Positions 25,646 to 34,258 of a DNA stretch of 62,951 nucleotides are shown here, one piece after another. Source of the DNA: Terriglobia bacterium (GTDB lineage Bacteria; Acidobacteriota; Vicinamibacteria; Vicinamibacterales; CAVVIG01). Where the stretch lies: positions 1 through 62,951 of the forward strand of contig JAIQFX010000017.1 of assembly GCA_020073005.1 (NCBI GenBank), given 5' to 3'. Positions within the stretch are counted from its first letter, which is position 1; each line of letters begins with the position of its first letter. Both the position numbers and the translations under genes were made by a program. The notes under the pieces were generated by a model, which was not told the DNA's origin, ran no database searches, and saw nothing but the letters and a program-made list of their open reading frames with translations.

Positions 25646-27373
25646 ATGAAGCGCGCTGATCCGATCATCGCGCTGGTCTTCGCCGCGATCGTCGCCTACT
25701 ACGCCGCCACTCCGGGAATCTTCGAAGGCAAAGCCTCCGGCGACGGCATCGACGGGTTCCTCTACCTGAAGGGAATTGTTTTCAACCACTCGCTCGACCT
25801 CGGCGTAACGGCGCCCGATCGCGCCGCGCATCTGGCGCTGGCGCCCGAGGTGACCGGACACGTCGCGAACCCGGTTCCGATCGGCGTCATTCCATTCTGG
25901 ATGCCGTTCTATCTGCTCGGGCTGGCGATCCAGGGTCTGCTCCGGATGCCGATCACCGGGCGGAGCACGATCGACTACTGGTTCGCCGGCGTCGGCGCGT
26001 TGAGCTTCGGTCTCGCCGGCGCCGCGCTGCTCTTTGCGCTGCTCCGCCGCCGCTTCGGTCTCGGCGCGGCGCGCTTTGGGACAACGGGCCTCCTCGTCGC
26101 CACGCCGCTCGCCTGGTATCTCGTGACACAACCGCTGTACCAGCACGCGACGGCGTTCTTCGCGGTCACGCTGCTGATCGAGCGATGGGACGCGTGGCGC
26201 GAACGGCCCAGCATCCGTGACGTCGTGCTGCTCGGCGCGATCGGCGGAATCGCCATGGCCGTCCGCATCCAGGCGGCGCCGTGGGCCGCTCTGGTCGGGA
26301 TCGATCTCCTGCTGCGCGCGCCCGACGTTCGTCGCGCGCTCCGGCTCGCCCTCGCCTTCGGAGCCACGGCGACGATCGCCTTTGCGCCGCAGATGCTGGT
26401 CTGGTACTGGCAGTTCGGCGCGGTGCGGCCGCCGCAGCCGCCAGGTCACATGCGGTGGAGCGATCCGGCGGTCGTGGAAGTGCTGTTCTCGACCCGCGCT
26501 GGACTTTTTCCCTGGTCGCCCGTCCTCTATCTCGCGATCCCCGGGATTCTCCTCGCCGGCCGGCGATGGCGCGCGCTCGCGGCCGTGACGGGCATCGGCT
26601 TCGCTCTTCAGGCGTTCATCAACGCATCGGCCTGGGATTTCCACGCGAGCTACACGTTCGGCGCCCGCCGCTTCGTCGACGGTGGGTTCGCGTTCGCGGT
26701 CGGCCTGGCCGCCGTGTACGGCGCAATGAGAGCGCAATGGCGGCGGAGCGCAACAGCGGCGCTGTGGCTCGCATGCATCGCTGCCGCAGTCCTCAACCTG
26801 ACGTTGATGGAAGCCGTCCGCACGCGGCGGCTGTGGGACTCTGCCGCCGTGGCCGCTCCGGCGTCGGAGTACGTGCGCCACCTGGGTGGGCCGCGCTGGC
26901 TCGCGGCCGCGCTCGGTCGAACGGGATATCCATTCGTCCAGCCGGCGGGCTGGATCTGGGCCGCGGTGCATCGCGCATCGCCGTCGACGTTCGAAGCCGT
27001 CGTGGGAAACTACATCGTCGACCGCGACTTCCGGATGCGGAACTTCCTGCTTCATCCGGCGGAGGTGCCCGTCGCACTCGGCAGTCCGTACCGGATAGAC
27101 GATGGCGGCGCGCGCGTGCGCGTGCTCTTCCCGATGCAGAACAGCGAGCCCCTGCGGCTTTCGATCGTGGGATCGTTTCCGCGCCACGATACGTGCCGGC
27201 TCGCGTGGAATGGACGGCCGCTCGACGCGCTTCCCAGAGTCTCTGCGTTCTCCGCGCGCGTCCCTGCGGATTGGGTACGGACGCGCTCGCGCACGAACGA
27301 ACTCACGATCGAGGGACTGGGCGAGGGAGCGACGCTCGATCGGATCGAAGTCGGAGTGGATCCGTGGCGCTGA
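25646..27373 (+). CDS. Multi-spanning membrane protein, GT-C-like, with C-terminal soluble domain
   Basis: 575 residues, starting 9 bases after the previous gene. The first loop reads GKASGDGIDGFLYLKGIVFN, an acidic motif at the usual GT-C position, followed by NHSLDLG. About ten helices cover residues 1-400. The last 170 residues are soluble, with a beta-rich ending (LRLSIVGSFPRHDTCRLAWN) that looks like a small carbohydrate- or ligand-binding sandwich. The helical part resembles the 24302 product in layout. Function in glycan transfer is inferred from architecture and context. Confidence 0.7.
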   Translation: MKRADPIIALVFAAIVAYYAATPGIFEGKASGDGIDGFLYLKGIVFNHSLDLGVTAPDRAAHLALAPEVTGHVANPVPIGVIPFWMPFYLLGLAIQGLLRMPITGRSTIDYWFAGVGALSFGLAGAALLFALLRRRFGLGAARFGTTGLLVATPLAWYLVTQPLYQHATAFFAVTLLIERWDAWRERPSIRDVVLLGAIGGIAMAVRIQAAPWAALVGIDLLLRAPDVRRALRLALAFGATATIAFAPQMLVWYWQFGAVRPPQPPGHMRWSDPAVVEVLFSTRAGLFPWSPVLYLAIPGILLAGRRWRALAAVTGIGFALQAFINASAWDFHASYTFGARRFVDGGFAFAVGLAAVYGAMRAQWRRSATAALWLACIAAAVLNLTLMEAVRTRRLWDSAAVAAPASEYVRHLGGPRWLAAALGRTGYPFVQPAGWIWAAVHRASPSTFEAVVGNYIVDRDFRMRNFLLHPAEVPVALGSPYRIDDGGARVRVLFPMQNSEPLRLSIVGSFPRHDTCRLAWNGRPLDALPRVSAFSARVPADWVRTRSRTNELTIEGLGEGATLDRIEVGVDPWR

Positions 27374-27392
27374 GTACAATGCCGGAGTCGGC

Positions 27393-28118
27393 ATGGCGCT
27401 GAGCCCTCGGTCTTTGTCGGTCGTCATTCCTGCCTACAACGAAGAGTCGGGCATTGAAGCGTGCGTCAGGGCTCTCGAGACGGTCCTGAAGGATCTCTGC
27501 GAGACGTTCGAAATCATCGTCGTCAACGACGGCAGCACGGATCGCACGGCGGCGATCCTCGAGGCGCTCAAGCAGTCGCGCGCCTACCTCGTCGTCGTCC
27601 ATCACGAGCGCAATCACGGACTGGGTCAGACGCTGCGTTCCGGCTTCAACCGATGCCGCAACGAGGTCACGTTCTATTCGGATGCGGACCTGCCGTTCGA
27701 CTTCTTCGAGCTCGGCCGCGCGCTGCGCGTGATGACGCTTAAGAACGCGGACCTCGTCGTCGGCTTTCGTCACGACCGCACTGACGAGGGCATCCGCCGG
27801 ATCGTCTATTCGTTCGCGTACAACTGGCTCATTCGCCTCCTCTTCGGACTCCGCATCAGGGACGTGAATTTCTCGTTCAAGCTCATCCGCACGTCGGCCC
27901 TCCGCAGGATGAATCTGAAATCTGAAGGCTCCTTCATCGACGCGGAGATGTTGATCAAGGCCGACCGGATGGGATTGTTCATCTGCCAGATCGGCGTCGA
28001 CTACTTCAAGAGGCGGTTCGGCAACTCGAATCTGTCGAGCCTGCGCACGATCGCGAAGATATTCCGGGAAATGGTGCGCGAGTATCCGACGCTCATCCGC
28101 ACGAGCAAGGAGTCGTGA
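27393..28118 (+). CDS. GT2 family glycosyltransferase, dolichol/polyprenyl-phosphate mannosyltransferase-like
   Basis: 241 residues. The start was placed at the ATG at 27393, with GGAG 5 bases upstream. The domain opens with LSVVIPAYNEESGIEACV, then EIIVVNDGSTDRTAAILEAL, FYSDADLPFDFFEL (metal-binding DAD) and NFSFKLIRTSALRRM. This is the single-domain DPM1 type without C-terminal helices, so it would work at the cytoplasmic membrane face to make polyprenyl-phosphate-linked sugar. That is the donor type the neighbouring GT-C proteins need. It overlaps the next gene by 4 bases. Confidence 0.88.
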   Translation: MALSPRSLSVVIPAYNEESGIEACVRALETVLKDLCETFEIIVVNDGSTDRTAAILEALKQSRAYLVVVHHERNHGLGQTLRSGFNRCRNEVTFYSDADLPFDFFELGRALRVMTLKNADLVVGFRHDRTDEGIRRIVYSFAYNWLIRLLFGLRIRDVNFSFKLIRTSALRRMNLKSEGSFIDAEMLIKADRMGLFICQIGVDYFKRRFGNSNLSSLRTIAKIFREMVREYPTLIRTSKES

Positions 28119-28897
28119 CCACGCTGCGACACGCCCGCGCGCGGCTTGCCGCCGCTGGACTCGTTCTTCTGGCGGGATGGGAAGTCGCGGTCCTCGTGGC
28201 GGCGCGGCGATCGGAGCCGTTGCCCGAGGACTGGAAGGCTGCCGCCGCCGCCATCCCCGCATCATCAGCCAACGATGCGCTCATCGTCTTCGCGCCTCGT
28301 TGGATCGATCCCGTGGGGCGGCTGTGGCTTGGCGATCGGATCTCGATCGGTCAAGCTGCGCGGATGGACGCGGTCCGCTACCGCGAAATCTGGGAAGTGT
28401 CCATTCGCGGCGCCTCGGCGCCGGAAGTCCGCGGCGAACCGGCGATCTCAGAGCAGAACTTCGGCTCGATTCGCGTGAGACGGTTCGTCCGCGACGCGCC
28501 CGCCGTCACGTGGGACCTCGCGAACGAGTCGCGCATCTGCGAAGTCGATTTCGAGCCGCGCCGCGGCGTCCTCCTCGAGCTCGGTCACGCCTATGCGCAG
28601 GCGCGGCGTGTGTTCCGCCAGGTGAACCTGGGCACGCAACTCCAGGTGTACGCCGGTCTGGCCGGCTATCGGACGCGTTCCGAGAATCGATCGACGGCAG
28701 CGATCCAGGCGATGGTCGACGGGCGCGAAATCGCGCGCGGCTTCGCCGGCAACGACAGCGGCTGGGTCGCGCTCCCGATGGCCGAGACGCTGCCGGGCCC
28801 GCACGACGTCGAGATCGTCGCGCGCGTCCAGGATCCGCGGGGACCGGTGCATCTTTCGGTCTGCGTCGCGGCTGAAGCGCGCACGAGGCGGCGCTAG
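28115..28897 (+). CDS. Membrane-anchored or exported protein of unknown function
   Basis: 260 residues from a GTG start overlapping the GT2 stop (GTGA). A single N-terminal hydrophobic helix (LAAAGLVLLAGWEVAVLVAA) anchors or exports a soluble domain. The soluble part contains an early DALIVFAPRWIDPVGRLWLG and a later beta-rich segment with YRTRSENRSTAAIQAMVDG and MAETLPGPHDVEIVARVQD, suggestive of an immunoglobulin- or NPCBM-like sandwich. I recognise no family. Its position between a GT2 and an ArnT-like gene suggests a periplasmic partner of the glycosyltransferases. One-base overlap (TAGTG) with the next gene. Confidence 0.6.
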   Translation: MTTLRHARARLAAAGLVLLAGWEVAVLVAARRSEPLPEDWKAAAAAIPASSANDALIVFAPRWIDPVGRLWLGDRISIGQAARMDAVRYREIWEVSIRGASAPEVRGEPAISEQNFGSIRVRRFVRDAPAVTWDLANESRICEVDFEPRRGVLLELGHAYAQARRVFRQVNLGTQLQVYAGLAGYRTRSENRSTAAIQAMVDGREIARGFAGNDSGWVALPMAETLPGPHDVEIVARVQDPRGPVHLSVCVAAEARTRRR

Positions 28898-30567
28898 TGG
28901 CCGTTCGCGATCGTGTGGCCGCCGGCGTGATTTGCGTTCTCGTCAGTCTCGTCACGCTCGGCTTCTCCACGCGGCAGGGGATCACGCGCGACGAGGCCTA
29001 TTACATGAAGGCGGGCGAGCGCTACACGCAGTACTACCTCGATGCGCTCGAAGGACGATTGCAGCGTCCGCTGTCAGACGAGTCGATCTGGCGGTACTGG
29101 GCGTACAACATCGAGCATCCGCCGTTGATGAAGACGCTGTATGGCGTCTCGTGGCGCGTGCTTCACCGCTGCACGTGCGCGGCCGACAACCTGTGGCATC
29201 CCGACGTCTCGCGCATCACCTCGGGACAACATCCGACGCTCGCCCTCCTGTCGGAGGTAACCGCCTTTCGTCTGCCCACGGCCGTGTTCTACGGTCTGCT
29301 GTGCGCTCTGGTCTATCTGTTCTTCCTCGAGGCGCTCGGATCTCGATGGGGCGCCTGGACCGCCGCGCTGCTCATGTTCGCGCAGCCGCGCGCCTTCTTT
29401 CACGCCCAGACGGCGGCGTTCGATCTCCCGGTGGCGACGCTGTGGTTCGCCACCGCCTTCGCGTACTGGCGCGCGCTCGGCGCCCGGACGTGGCGGCCGG
29501 CCATCGTCACCGGACTGCTCTTCGGTCTGTGTCTGGCGACGAAGCTGAACACCGTACTGCTTCCCATCGCGTTGACGCTGCACTGCGGATGGCTGATGTC
29601 GCATGGGAAGACAGGCGTCGCGCAGGCAGGCGTCAGATCGCTCTTGATGATGGCGATCATCGGGCCTGCCGTCATGTTCGTGATGTGGCCGTGGATGTGG
29701 CACGACACGCTCACGCGGTTGCTGGACTATCTCTCGTTTCACTGGCACCACGTCCACTACAACTTCGAGTACCTCGGCCGAAACTACAATCAGCCGCCGT
29801 ATCCCTGGCACGAACCACTCGGCATGCTCGTGCTCACGGCCCCGGTCATCTTGTTGGTGCTTGCCGCGGGAGGCATCCTGCTTCTCTGCCGGCCCTCGTC
29901 GCCGCTCCCCGCCGCCGGCGACCGCTCAACCCGGATGCTGATGCTGCTCGCGGGCACGATTCCGGTCGCGGTCTTCCTGGAAGGCACGCTGCCGATTTAC
30001 GGAGAGACCAAACACTGGCTGGCGACGATGCCGTTTCTCGCGCTGGCGGCCGGATATGCCTTCGATCGACTCCGCATCGCGCTGGCGCAAGAACTGCGGC
30101 TGGCCTCGTACGGTTGGCGCGAGGCGGCTGTGTCGGCAGTCCTTGTGCTGATCGTCTTCGTGCCGGCCGCGGCCGAGACGTTGCACTCGCAGCCGTACGG
30201 CCTCTCGGAGTACAACGCGCTCGCCGGCGGACCGCCTGGCGGCGCGGACCTTGGAATGAACCGGCAGTTCTGGGGTTATTCGGTCAAAGGTCTGCTCCCG
30301 TGGCTGAACGCGAATCTTCCGCGCGGCGCGAAGTTGTATCCGCACGATTGGAACAATGACTCATGGGAGCTCTACCTGCGTGAGCGGGAGCTGCGGCCCG
30401 ACATCATCGAGACTGGAGGCGTCGCTGACTCGGATGCGGCGCTCGTCATCCACGAAAAACACTTCAACGACTTCGACTATCAGATCTGGGAGACGTACGG
30501 TCACGTTCAGCCGGTGCAGGTGTTGACGCTGGATGGCGTTCCGCTCGTGTCGGTGTACATGCGCTGA
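28897..30567 (+). CDS. ArnT/PMT (GT39/GT83)-like membrane glycosyltransferase
   Basis: 556 residues from a GTG that shares one base with the preceding stop. The first loop QGITRDEAYYMKAGERY carries the Asp-Glu pair of PMT/ArnT enzymes, and YNIEHPPLMKTLYGVSWRVL carries the conserved HPP motif, the clearest such match in the locus. It has about eleven helices and a periplasmic C-terminus containing NALAGGPPGGADLGMNRQFW. It would transfer a sugar from a polyprenyl-phosphate donor to a protein or lipid outside the cytoplasm. Last gene of the second plus-strand run; it meets the next gene tail to tail with a 3-base gap. Confidence 0.85.
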   Translation: MAVRDRVAAGVICVLVSLVTLGFSTRQGITRDEAYYMKAGERYTQYYLDALEGRLQRPLSDESIWRYWAYNIEHPPLMKTLYGVSWRVLHRCTCAADNLWHPDVSRITSGQHPTLALLSEVTAFRLPTAVFYGLLCALVYLFFLEALGSRWGAWTAALLMFAQPRAFFHAQTAAFDLPVATLWFATAFAYWRALGARTWRPAIVTGLLFGLCLATKLNTVLLPIALTLHCGWLMSHGKTGVAQAGVRSLLMMAIIGPAVMFVMWPWMWHDTLTRLLDYLSFHWHHVHYNFEYLGRNYNQPPYPWHEPLGMLVLTAPVILLVLAAGGILLLCRPSSPLPAAGDRSTRMLMLLAGTIPVAVFLEGTLPIYGETKHWLATMPFLALAAGYAFDRLRIALAQELRLASYGWREAAVSAVLVLIVFVPAAAETLHSQPYGLSEYNALAGGPPGGADLGMNRQFWGYSVKGLLPWLNANLPRGAKLYPHDWNNDSWELYLRERELRPDIIETGGVADSDAALVIHEKHFNDFDYQIWETYGHVQPVQVLTLDGVPLVSVYMR

Positions 30568-30570
30568 CGC

Positions 30571-33273
30571 TCAACTGCTCCAGAGATCGAAGACGAAGTG
30601 CGCCCATGAGTCTGTCGCGCACGAGATCTCGATCCGGAGGCTGTGTTCACGGTCCGCGCTTCCAACCGGAATCGCCCAGCCGATCCATCCGCGGATTCGC
30701 GCGGCCTCCTGTTCGAACGCGGACCGGCCGTCGATCGAGACCTTGAACCGCACCGGCGCCGTCACGCCCAGGCCGGTCGCCTGCGCGACCGAAAAGTCCG
30801 TCAGGCCGAAGTACCCGCGCAGCAGATCGCCGACCCTCGCCGTGGACGTTTCGATGACGAGCGTCGTGCCGTTCTTCGGGTGCGCCCACACGCCGTCGCG
30901 CGCTTCACCGCCGCTGAACTGCCGAGTGACGCCGACCGCATCCCAGAGGAGCGGCCCGAGGGCCCACCGCCGGCTCACGGCGCCTTCTCCGCCGGGTCCT
31001 GTCGCTTCGTGCATGTCGCCGGCCGCGTAGGTGTGCCGTTCGCTCTGCGCGTCGATCCGCCGTTCGCCCTCGAGTCTGTACACCTGCAGTCGATCCACCG
31101 CGTCTTTGAGCGTGCGGCCGCCGGTGAGCACAACAGGACCGGACACATGCGACGCATCGCTGACAGAACGCGGCGCCGCTTGCGACGACGGATCCAGTCG
31201 AAACGCGAAATGGCGGCTCGTGTCTTTCGCGGTCGTGATCAGCATCACGACGTCCGCCACCTTCCCATCGAGGCTCGTCGTGTCGGCGGCGAGCTCCTTC
31301 CAGCCCGGCGTATTGGGGCAGGACGCGTCCATGGTCGGCGCGCCGTTCACGTAGAGGGTCAGGTTGACGTCCGCTCCCGACCGGAACATGAGACCGGAGT
31401 CCGCGATGCCGTACGCCAGACGCAGGCTCTTCTTCATCTCGAGCGCCGGGAACGCGACGACGAGGACCGACTGGTCCGCGGGATGCGCCGCGATCATGTC
31501 CTGCTCGACCGCCCCGCTGGACGTGCGTACTTCCTCGACGGCATCCCACTCCAGCGGTCCGAGCCTCCAGGATCCGCTCTCGCCGCGCTGGCTGATGAAG
31601 AGACGGCCTTCCCGCGCGACGCCATCGCTCTGAACTCTGGCCACCACTGCGTTGGCGAGCACCGGCGCTGCGCTCGCCGGCTTCGGCGCTTGTCGCAGCT
31701 CCTGGCGGGCCCACGCGACGATGGCGTCAGGCGAGGGATCGGGGGCGAGCCGTTGTTCCCGCGAGAAACCGTCGAGCTCGCCTCGCGTGAAGATGTCCGC
31801 GTGCGCGCCGAACACCGGCAACGTGGCCTTTCGATATTTGTGGTCCTCCAGGTACCGCGCGCGCAAGGACAACTCGTCGTTCCCGTATCGTTCGTGCGCG
31901 AGGAAGACGAAGTCCTGCGCGCGCTCGACTTCCTTCAAGAACTCCGCACGCGTCTCCGGGCCGAGCACGCGGACCCGCTGGAGCTCGGGCGCGAGGCCTC
32001 TCTGCAACGCGAGGAGGCGCGGGATTCCCATCGGAGAACCCGGCGGCATGTAGACCATCATCGACGGCCGATAGATCCGCGCGAGGCCGTCCATCAGCTT
32101 CGTCCACTCGGGATAGCGTTCGGGAAGCTTGTTCCACAGAAGCCAGAGCGATCCGGCAGCCACCGCAAGCACGAGCGCGGCGCGAAAACCGCGCGCGACG
32201 TCGGCGCCGATTCCGGTCAGGCGGCCCGACGGCAGCGCTCCGAATCCCCCGGTCGCCACGGCGATCCAGAGCAGCGGCAGCGTCCACACGAAATACCGAT
32301 CGCGCACATCCATCCGGGCGGCTGCGAGACCGATGCCCGCCAGCGGCAACAGGATCCACAGCGCGGCGATCACGCCCGTGCGCCGCCGCACGGCGGCGAG
32401 CCCCGCGATCGCGAGGACGCCAATGCTGCCGACATAGACCGCCGTCACGACCCGATCGCCGCGGCGCAGCAGTCCCCAGTCGGCATTCACGAACCAGAAC
32501 CAGCTCACGCGGTCCAGGAACGTCGGCGAAAGGCGTGGCAGAGATACTTCGGCCTGAAGCGGAATGCCGCTGCCAACGAGCGACACGAATCGGACGACTT
32601 GCGGAAAGACGAGGACCAGGACTGCAAGCGCCGCCAGGGCTGAGAGCATCAACGGTCGCCAGGCCTGCCTCGAGCGATCGGTCTGCAAGCGGCGCCGGAC
32701 TTCAAGCGACGCGTCGACGACCAACGGGATGAACAGGAGCGCCGTAATCAGGAACCCGACGAAATGCACGTACACGTTCAGGACGGAGAGAAGCGAGAGC
32801 GCGACCAGGTCACGCGGGCGCCGGCGATCGAGATAGCGCAGGACGAAAAGCAACGCGAGGACTGAGAGCAGGACCTGCAGCGAGTACATGCGACCGTACC
32901 GCACGAGCCACAGACTCGTTGGCGAAATCGCACCGAGGAACATGGCGGCGCCTGCGACGGCTCGCGAGCCCGAAAACGCCAATCCAAACGAATACGTCGC
33001 CACCAGGGTCATTGTGAGCAGCGCAGCGTTGAGGAATCGGACGGCGAAGGGGGATTCCCCGATGGTCCTGGCGCCGTGGAGGACGAGAAAGTACAGCGGC
33101 GACTGATCCGGCCACGGATTGTGGAACACGATGCTGGCGACGCTCTGCCGCGCGAACATCAGCTCGCTGGACAGCATGTCGTCGTGATCGTTGACGCCCA
33201 TTCGGTGAAGCCAGAAGATCCAGCCCACCGCAAGAATGGCGATGACGAGAACGTAATCGCGGCGTCCAGCCAT
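30571..33273 (-). CDS. Large GT-C-like membrane protein with two tandem C-terminal beta domains
   Basis: 900 residues. The start was taken at ATG 33273 because the next residues lead straight into helix 1 (YVLVIAILAVGWIFWL). An acidic first loop (GVNDHDDMLSSELMF) and NPWPDQSPLYFLVLHG fit a GT-C/PMT-like fold with about ten helices to residue ~390. A linker region of about 170 residues follows. Then two homologous soluble repeats occur at about 567-697 and 765-900. Each opens with WxLGPLxWDAV, has xxRxxSG and an AHP turn, and runs to a matching hydrophobic strand. They resemble carbohydrate-binding sandwiches such as NPCBM but I cannot assign the family. The gene is divergent from the proline-rich protein gene. 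Confidence 0.78.
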   Translation of the reverse strand: MAGRRDYVLVIAILAVGWIFWLHRMGVNDHDDMLSSELMFARQSVASIVFHNPWPDQSPLYFLVLHGARTIGESPFAVRFLNAALLTMTLVATYSFGLAFSGSRAVAGAAMFLGAISPTSLWLVRYGRMYSLQVLLSVLALLFVLRYLDRRRPRDLVALSLLSVLNVYVHFVGFLITALLFIPLVVDASLEVRRRLQTDRSRQAWRPLMLSALAALAVLVLVFPQVVRFVSLVGSGIPLQAEVSLPRLSPTFLDRVSWFWFVNADWGLLRRGDRVVTAVYVGSIGVLAIAGLAAVRRRTGVIAALWILLPLAGIGLAAARMDVRDRYFVWTLPLLWIAVATGGFGALPSGRLTGIGADVARGFRAALVLAVAAGSLWLLWNKLPERYPEWTKLMDGLARIYRPSMMVYMPPGSPMGIPRLLALQRGLAPELQRVRVLGPETRAEFLKEVERAQDFVFLAHERYGNDELSLRARYLEDHKYRKATLPVFGAHADIFTRGELDGFSREQRLAPDPSPDAIVAWARQELRQAPKPASAAPVLANAVVARVQSDGVAREGRLFISQRGESGSWRLGPLEWDAVEEVRTSSGAVEQDMIAAHPADQSVLVVAFPALEMKKSLRLAYGIADSGLMFRSGADVNLTLYVNGAPTMDASCPNTPGWKELAADTTSLDGKVADVVMLITTAKDTSRHFAFRLDPSSQAAPRSVSDASHVSGPVVLTGGRTLKDAVDRLQVYRLEGERRIDAQSERHTYAAGDMHEATGPGGEGAVSRRWALGPLLWDAVGVTRQFSGGEARDGVWAHPKNGTTLVIETSTARVGDLLRGYFGLTDFSVAQATGLGVTAPVRFKVSIDGRSAFEQEAARIRGWIGWAIPVGSADREHSLRIEISCATDSWAHFVFDLWSS

Positions 33274-33276
33274 GAA

Positions 33277-33305
33277 TTGATGATTTTCTGGGGCGGTTGT
33301 ATAGT
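33277..33305 (+). promoter_or_regulatory. Sigma-70-like promoter for the proline-rich exported protein
   Basis: TTGATG at 33277-33282 and TATAGT at 33300-33305 are separated by exactly 17 bases, four and five matches to the consensus hexamers. A start site near 33312 would give a leader of about 60 bases carrying AGGAGG before the ATG at 33373. It lies in the 99-bp divergent gap with the 30571-33273 gene. Confidence 0.6.
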
Positions 33306-33372
33306 ACCGTGCTTTCGTGTCGGATATCGGCACGCAGTGGCAGGTTCCCTCGCGGCATTCAGGAGGCTCGAG

Positions 33373-34254
33373 ATGAGGCGCCCGACAGCGCTATCGACGT
33401 TTGTGGTGACGGTCGTCGTGCTCGCGGTGATTGTCGCCGTCTCGCTGCGCAAGGCCGGCGCACAGGCGGACAAACCCAGCGGCGACTCGCCCATCGTCTA
33501 CCTTCCCGTCGCCGCGCTCACGCACAATGAGTCCGCGAGCGTCCACGTCGTGAACGTTTCGAAGGATCACAGCGCGCCGGCGCTCCGGTTCATGATCATG
33601 TTCGCCGACGCCAGAGGCGTGCTGCTCGGACCTGAGAAGGTGTGCGAGGCCCGCGCCAGCGAAACGTGCACCGTCGTCCTCTCGAGCGCCGATTGTCCCG
33701 CTGGATTCACGAGACCTGATTCCGATCGCGGCAGGGACAAGGATGCACGTCCTCAGCCTCAGCGCTGCGAATTCCGCGCCGTCGTCGTCGGCGAAACGCT
33801 GGCCTGCTCGTCCCCGTTCGCCGATGGGGCGGCCGAGTGGACGACGAATCTGGAACTGGTCGATCCGTCAGGCGGATCGAAGTTCGTCGCGGGCCCGAAC
33901 CGGGTGCTGAAGCTCCCGCGCGACTCGTCGTGCAGTGGAAACGACACCAGCGTTCCGCCTCCGGATCTCAGTCAACCTCTGGTCGATCTGGCTGGTCCTC
34001 CACCCCTGGTCGATCTCGCTGGCACTCCGCCTCCGGTCGATCTCGCCGGCACTCCACCGCCGGCAGATCTCGCTCAGCCGCCGGCGGATCTCAGTCAGCC
34101 ACCGGCCGATCTCAGTCAACCTCCGGCGGATTTGAGTCAGCCGCCGGCGGATCTCACTGTGATTCCGGATCTCAGCCTGCCTCCGCCAGATCTAACCGCT
34201 CCAGCAGGTTTCAGTCCGACGGCATTATCTCGTCCTCTTCGAGGACGAGAATAG
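33373..34254 (+). CDS. Exported protein with proline-rich PPADLSQ repeat tail
   Basis: 293 residues with a perfect AGGAGG 6 bases upstream of the ATG. A signal peptide or anchor (STFVVTVVVLAVIVAVSL) is followed by a soluble domain to about residue 190 with four or more cysteines (VCEARASETCTVVLSSADC). Residues 195 to about 276 are a low-complexity tail of 7-8-residue units, first of type PPLVDLAG(T) and then PPADLSQ, terminated by a degenerate PDLSLPPPDL. Such Pro/Asp/Leu tails occur on surface proteins as rigid spacers. I recognise no enzyme family. The last codons coincide with a hairpin that may end transcription. Confidence 0.7.
   Translation: MRRPTALSTFVVTVVVLAVIVAVSLRKAGAQADKPSGDSPIVYLPVAALTHNESASVHVVNVSKDHSAPALRFMIMFADARGVLLGPEKVCEARASETCTVVLSSADCPAGFTRPDSDRGRDKDARPQPQRCEFRAVVVGETLACSSPFADGAAEWTTNLELVDPSGGSKFVAGPNRVLKLPRDSSCSGNDTSVPPPDLSQPLVDLAGPPPLVDLAGTPPPVDLAGTPPPADLAQPPADLSQPPADLSQPPADLSQPPADLTVIPDLSLPPPDLTAPAGFSPTALSRPLRGRE
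33955..34200 (+). repeat. In-gene tandem repeat, 24-bp then 21-bp units (encodes PPxDL repeats)
   Basis: Roughly ten units. The first few are 24 bp and encode PPxVDLAG-type units; the later, more uniform ones are 21 bp and encode PPADLSQ (for example 34078-34140). Copies differ at third positions, so the array is not freshly duplicated. Confidence 0.8.
34228..34250. terminator. Perfect 10-bp stem hairpin between convergent genes
   Basis: TCTCGTCCTC (34228-34237), loop TTC, GAGGACGAGA (34241-34250). It overlaps the last codons of the proline-rich protein gene and lies 9 bases from the end of the convergent gene, so it could stop both transcripts. No U tract follows on either strand, so intrinsic termination is uncertain. 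Confidence 0.4.
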
Positions 34255-34258
34255 ATAC

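Noticed and set aside
25085-27427. Very long open frame antisense to two membrane-protein genes
   Set aside because: Its translation is Arg/Glu/Asp-rich with no domain and mirrors the codon pattern of the hydrophobic genes opposite. This is a usual shadow in GC-rich DNA; similar shadows exist across the window.
33955-34200. CRISPR-like repeats
   Set aside because: Repeats are contiguous, in frame and coding, without spacers.
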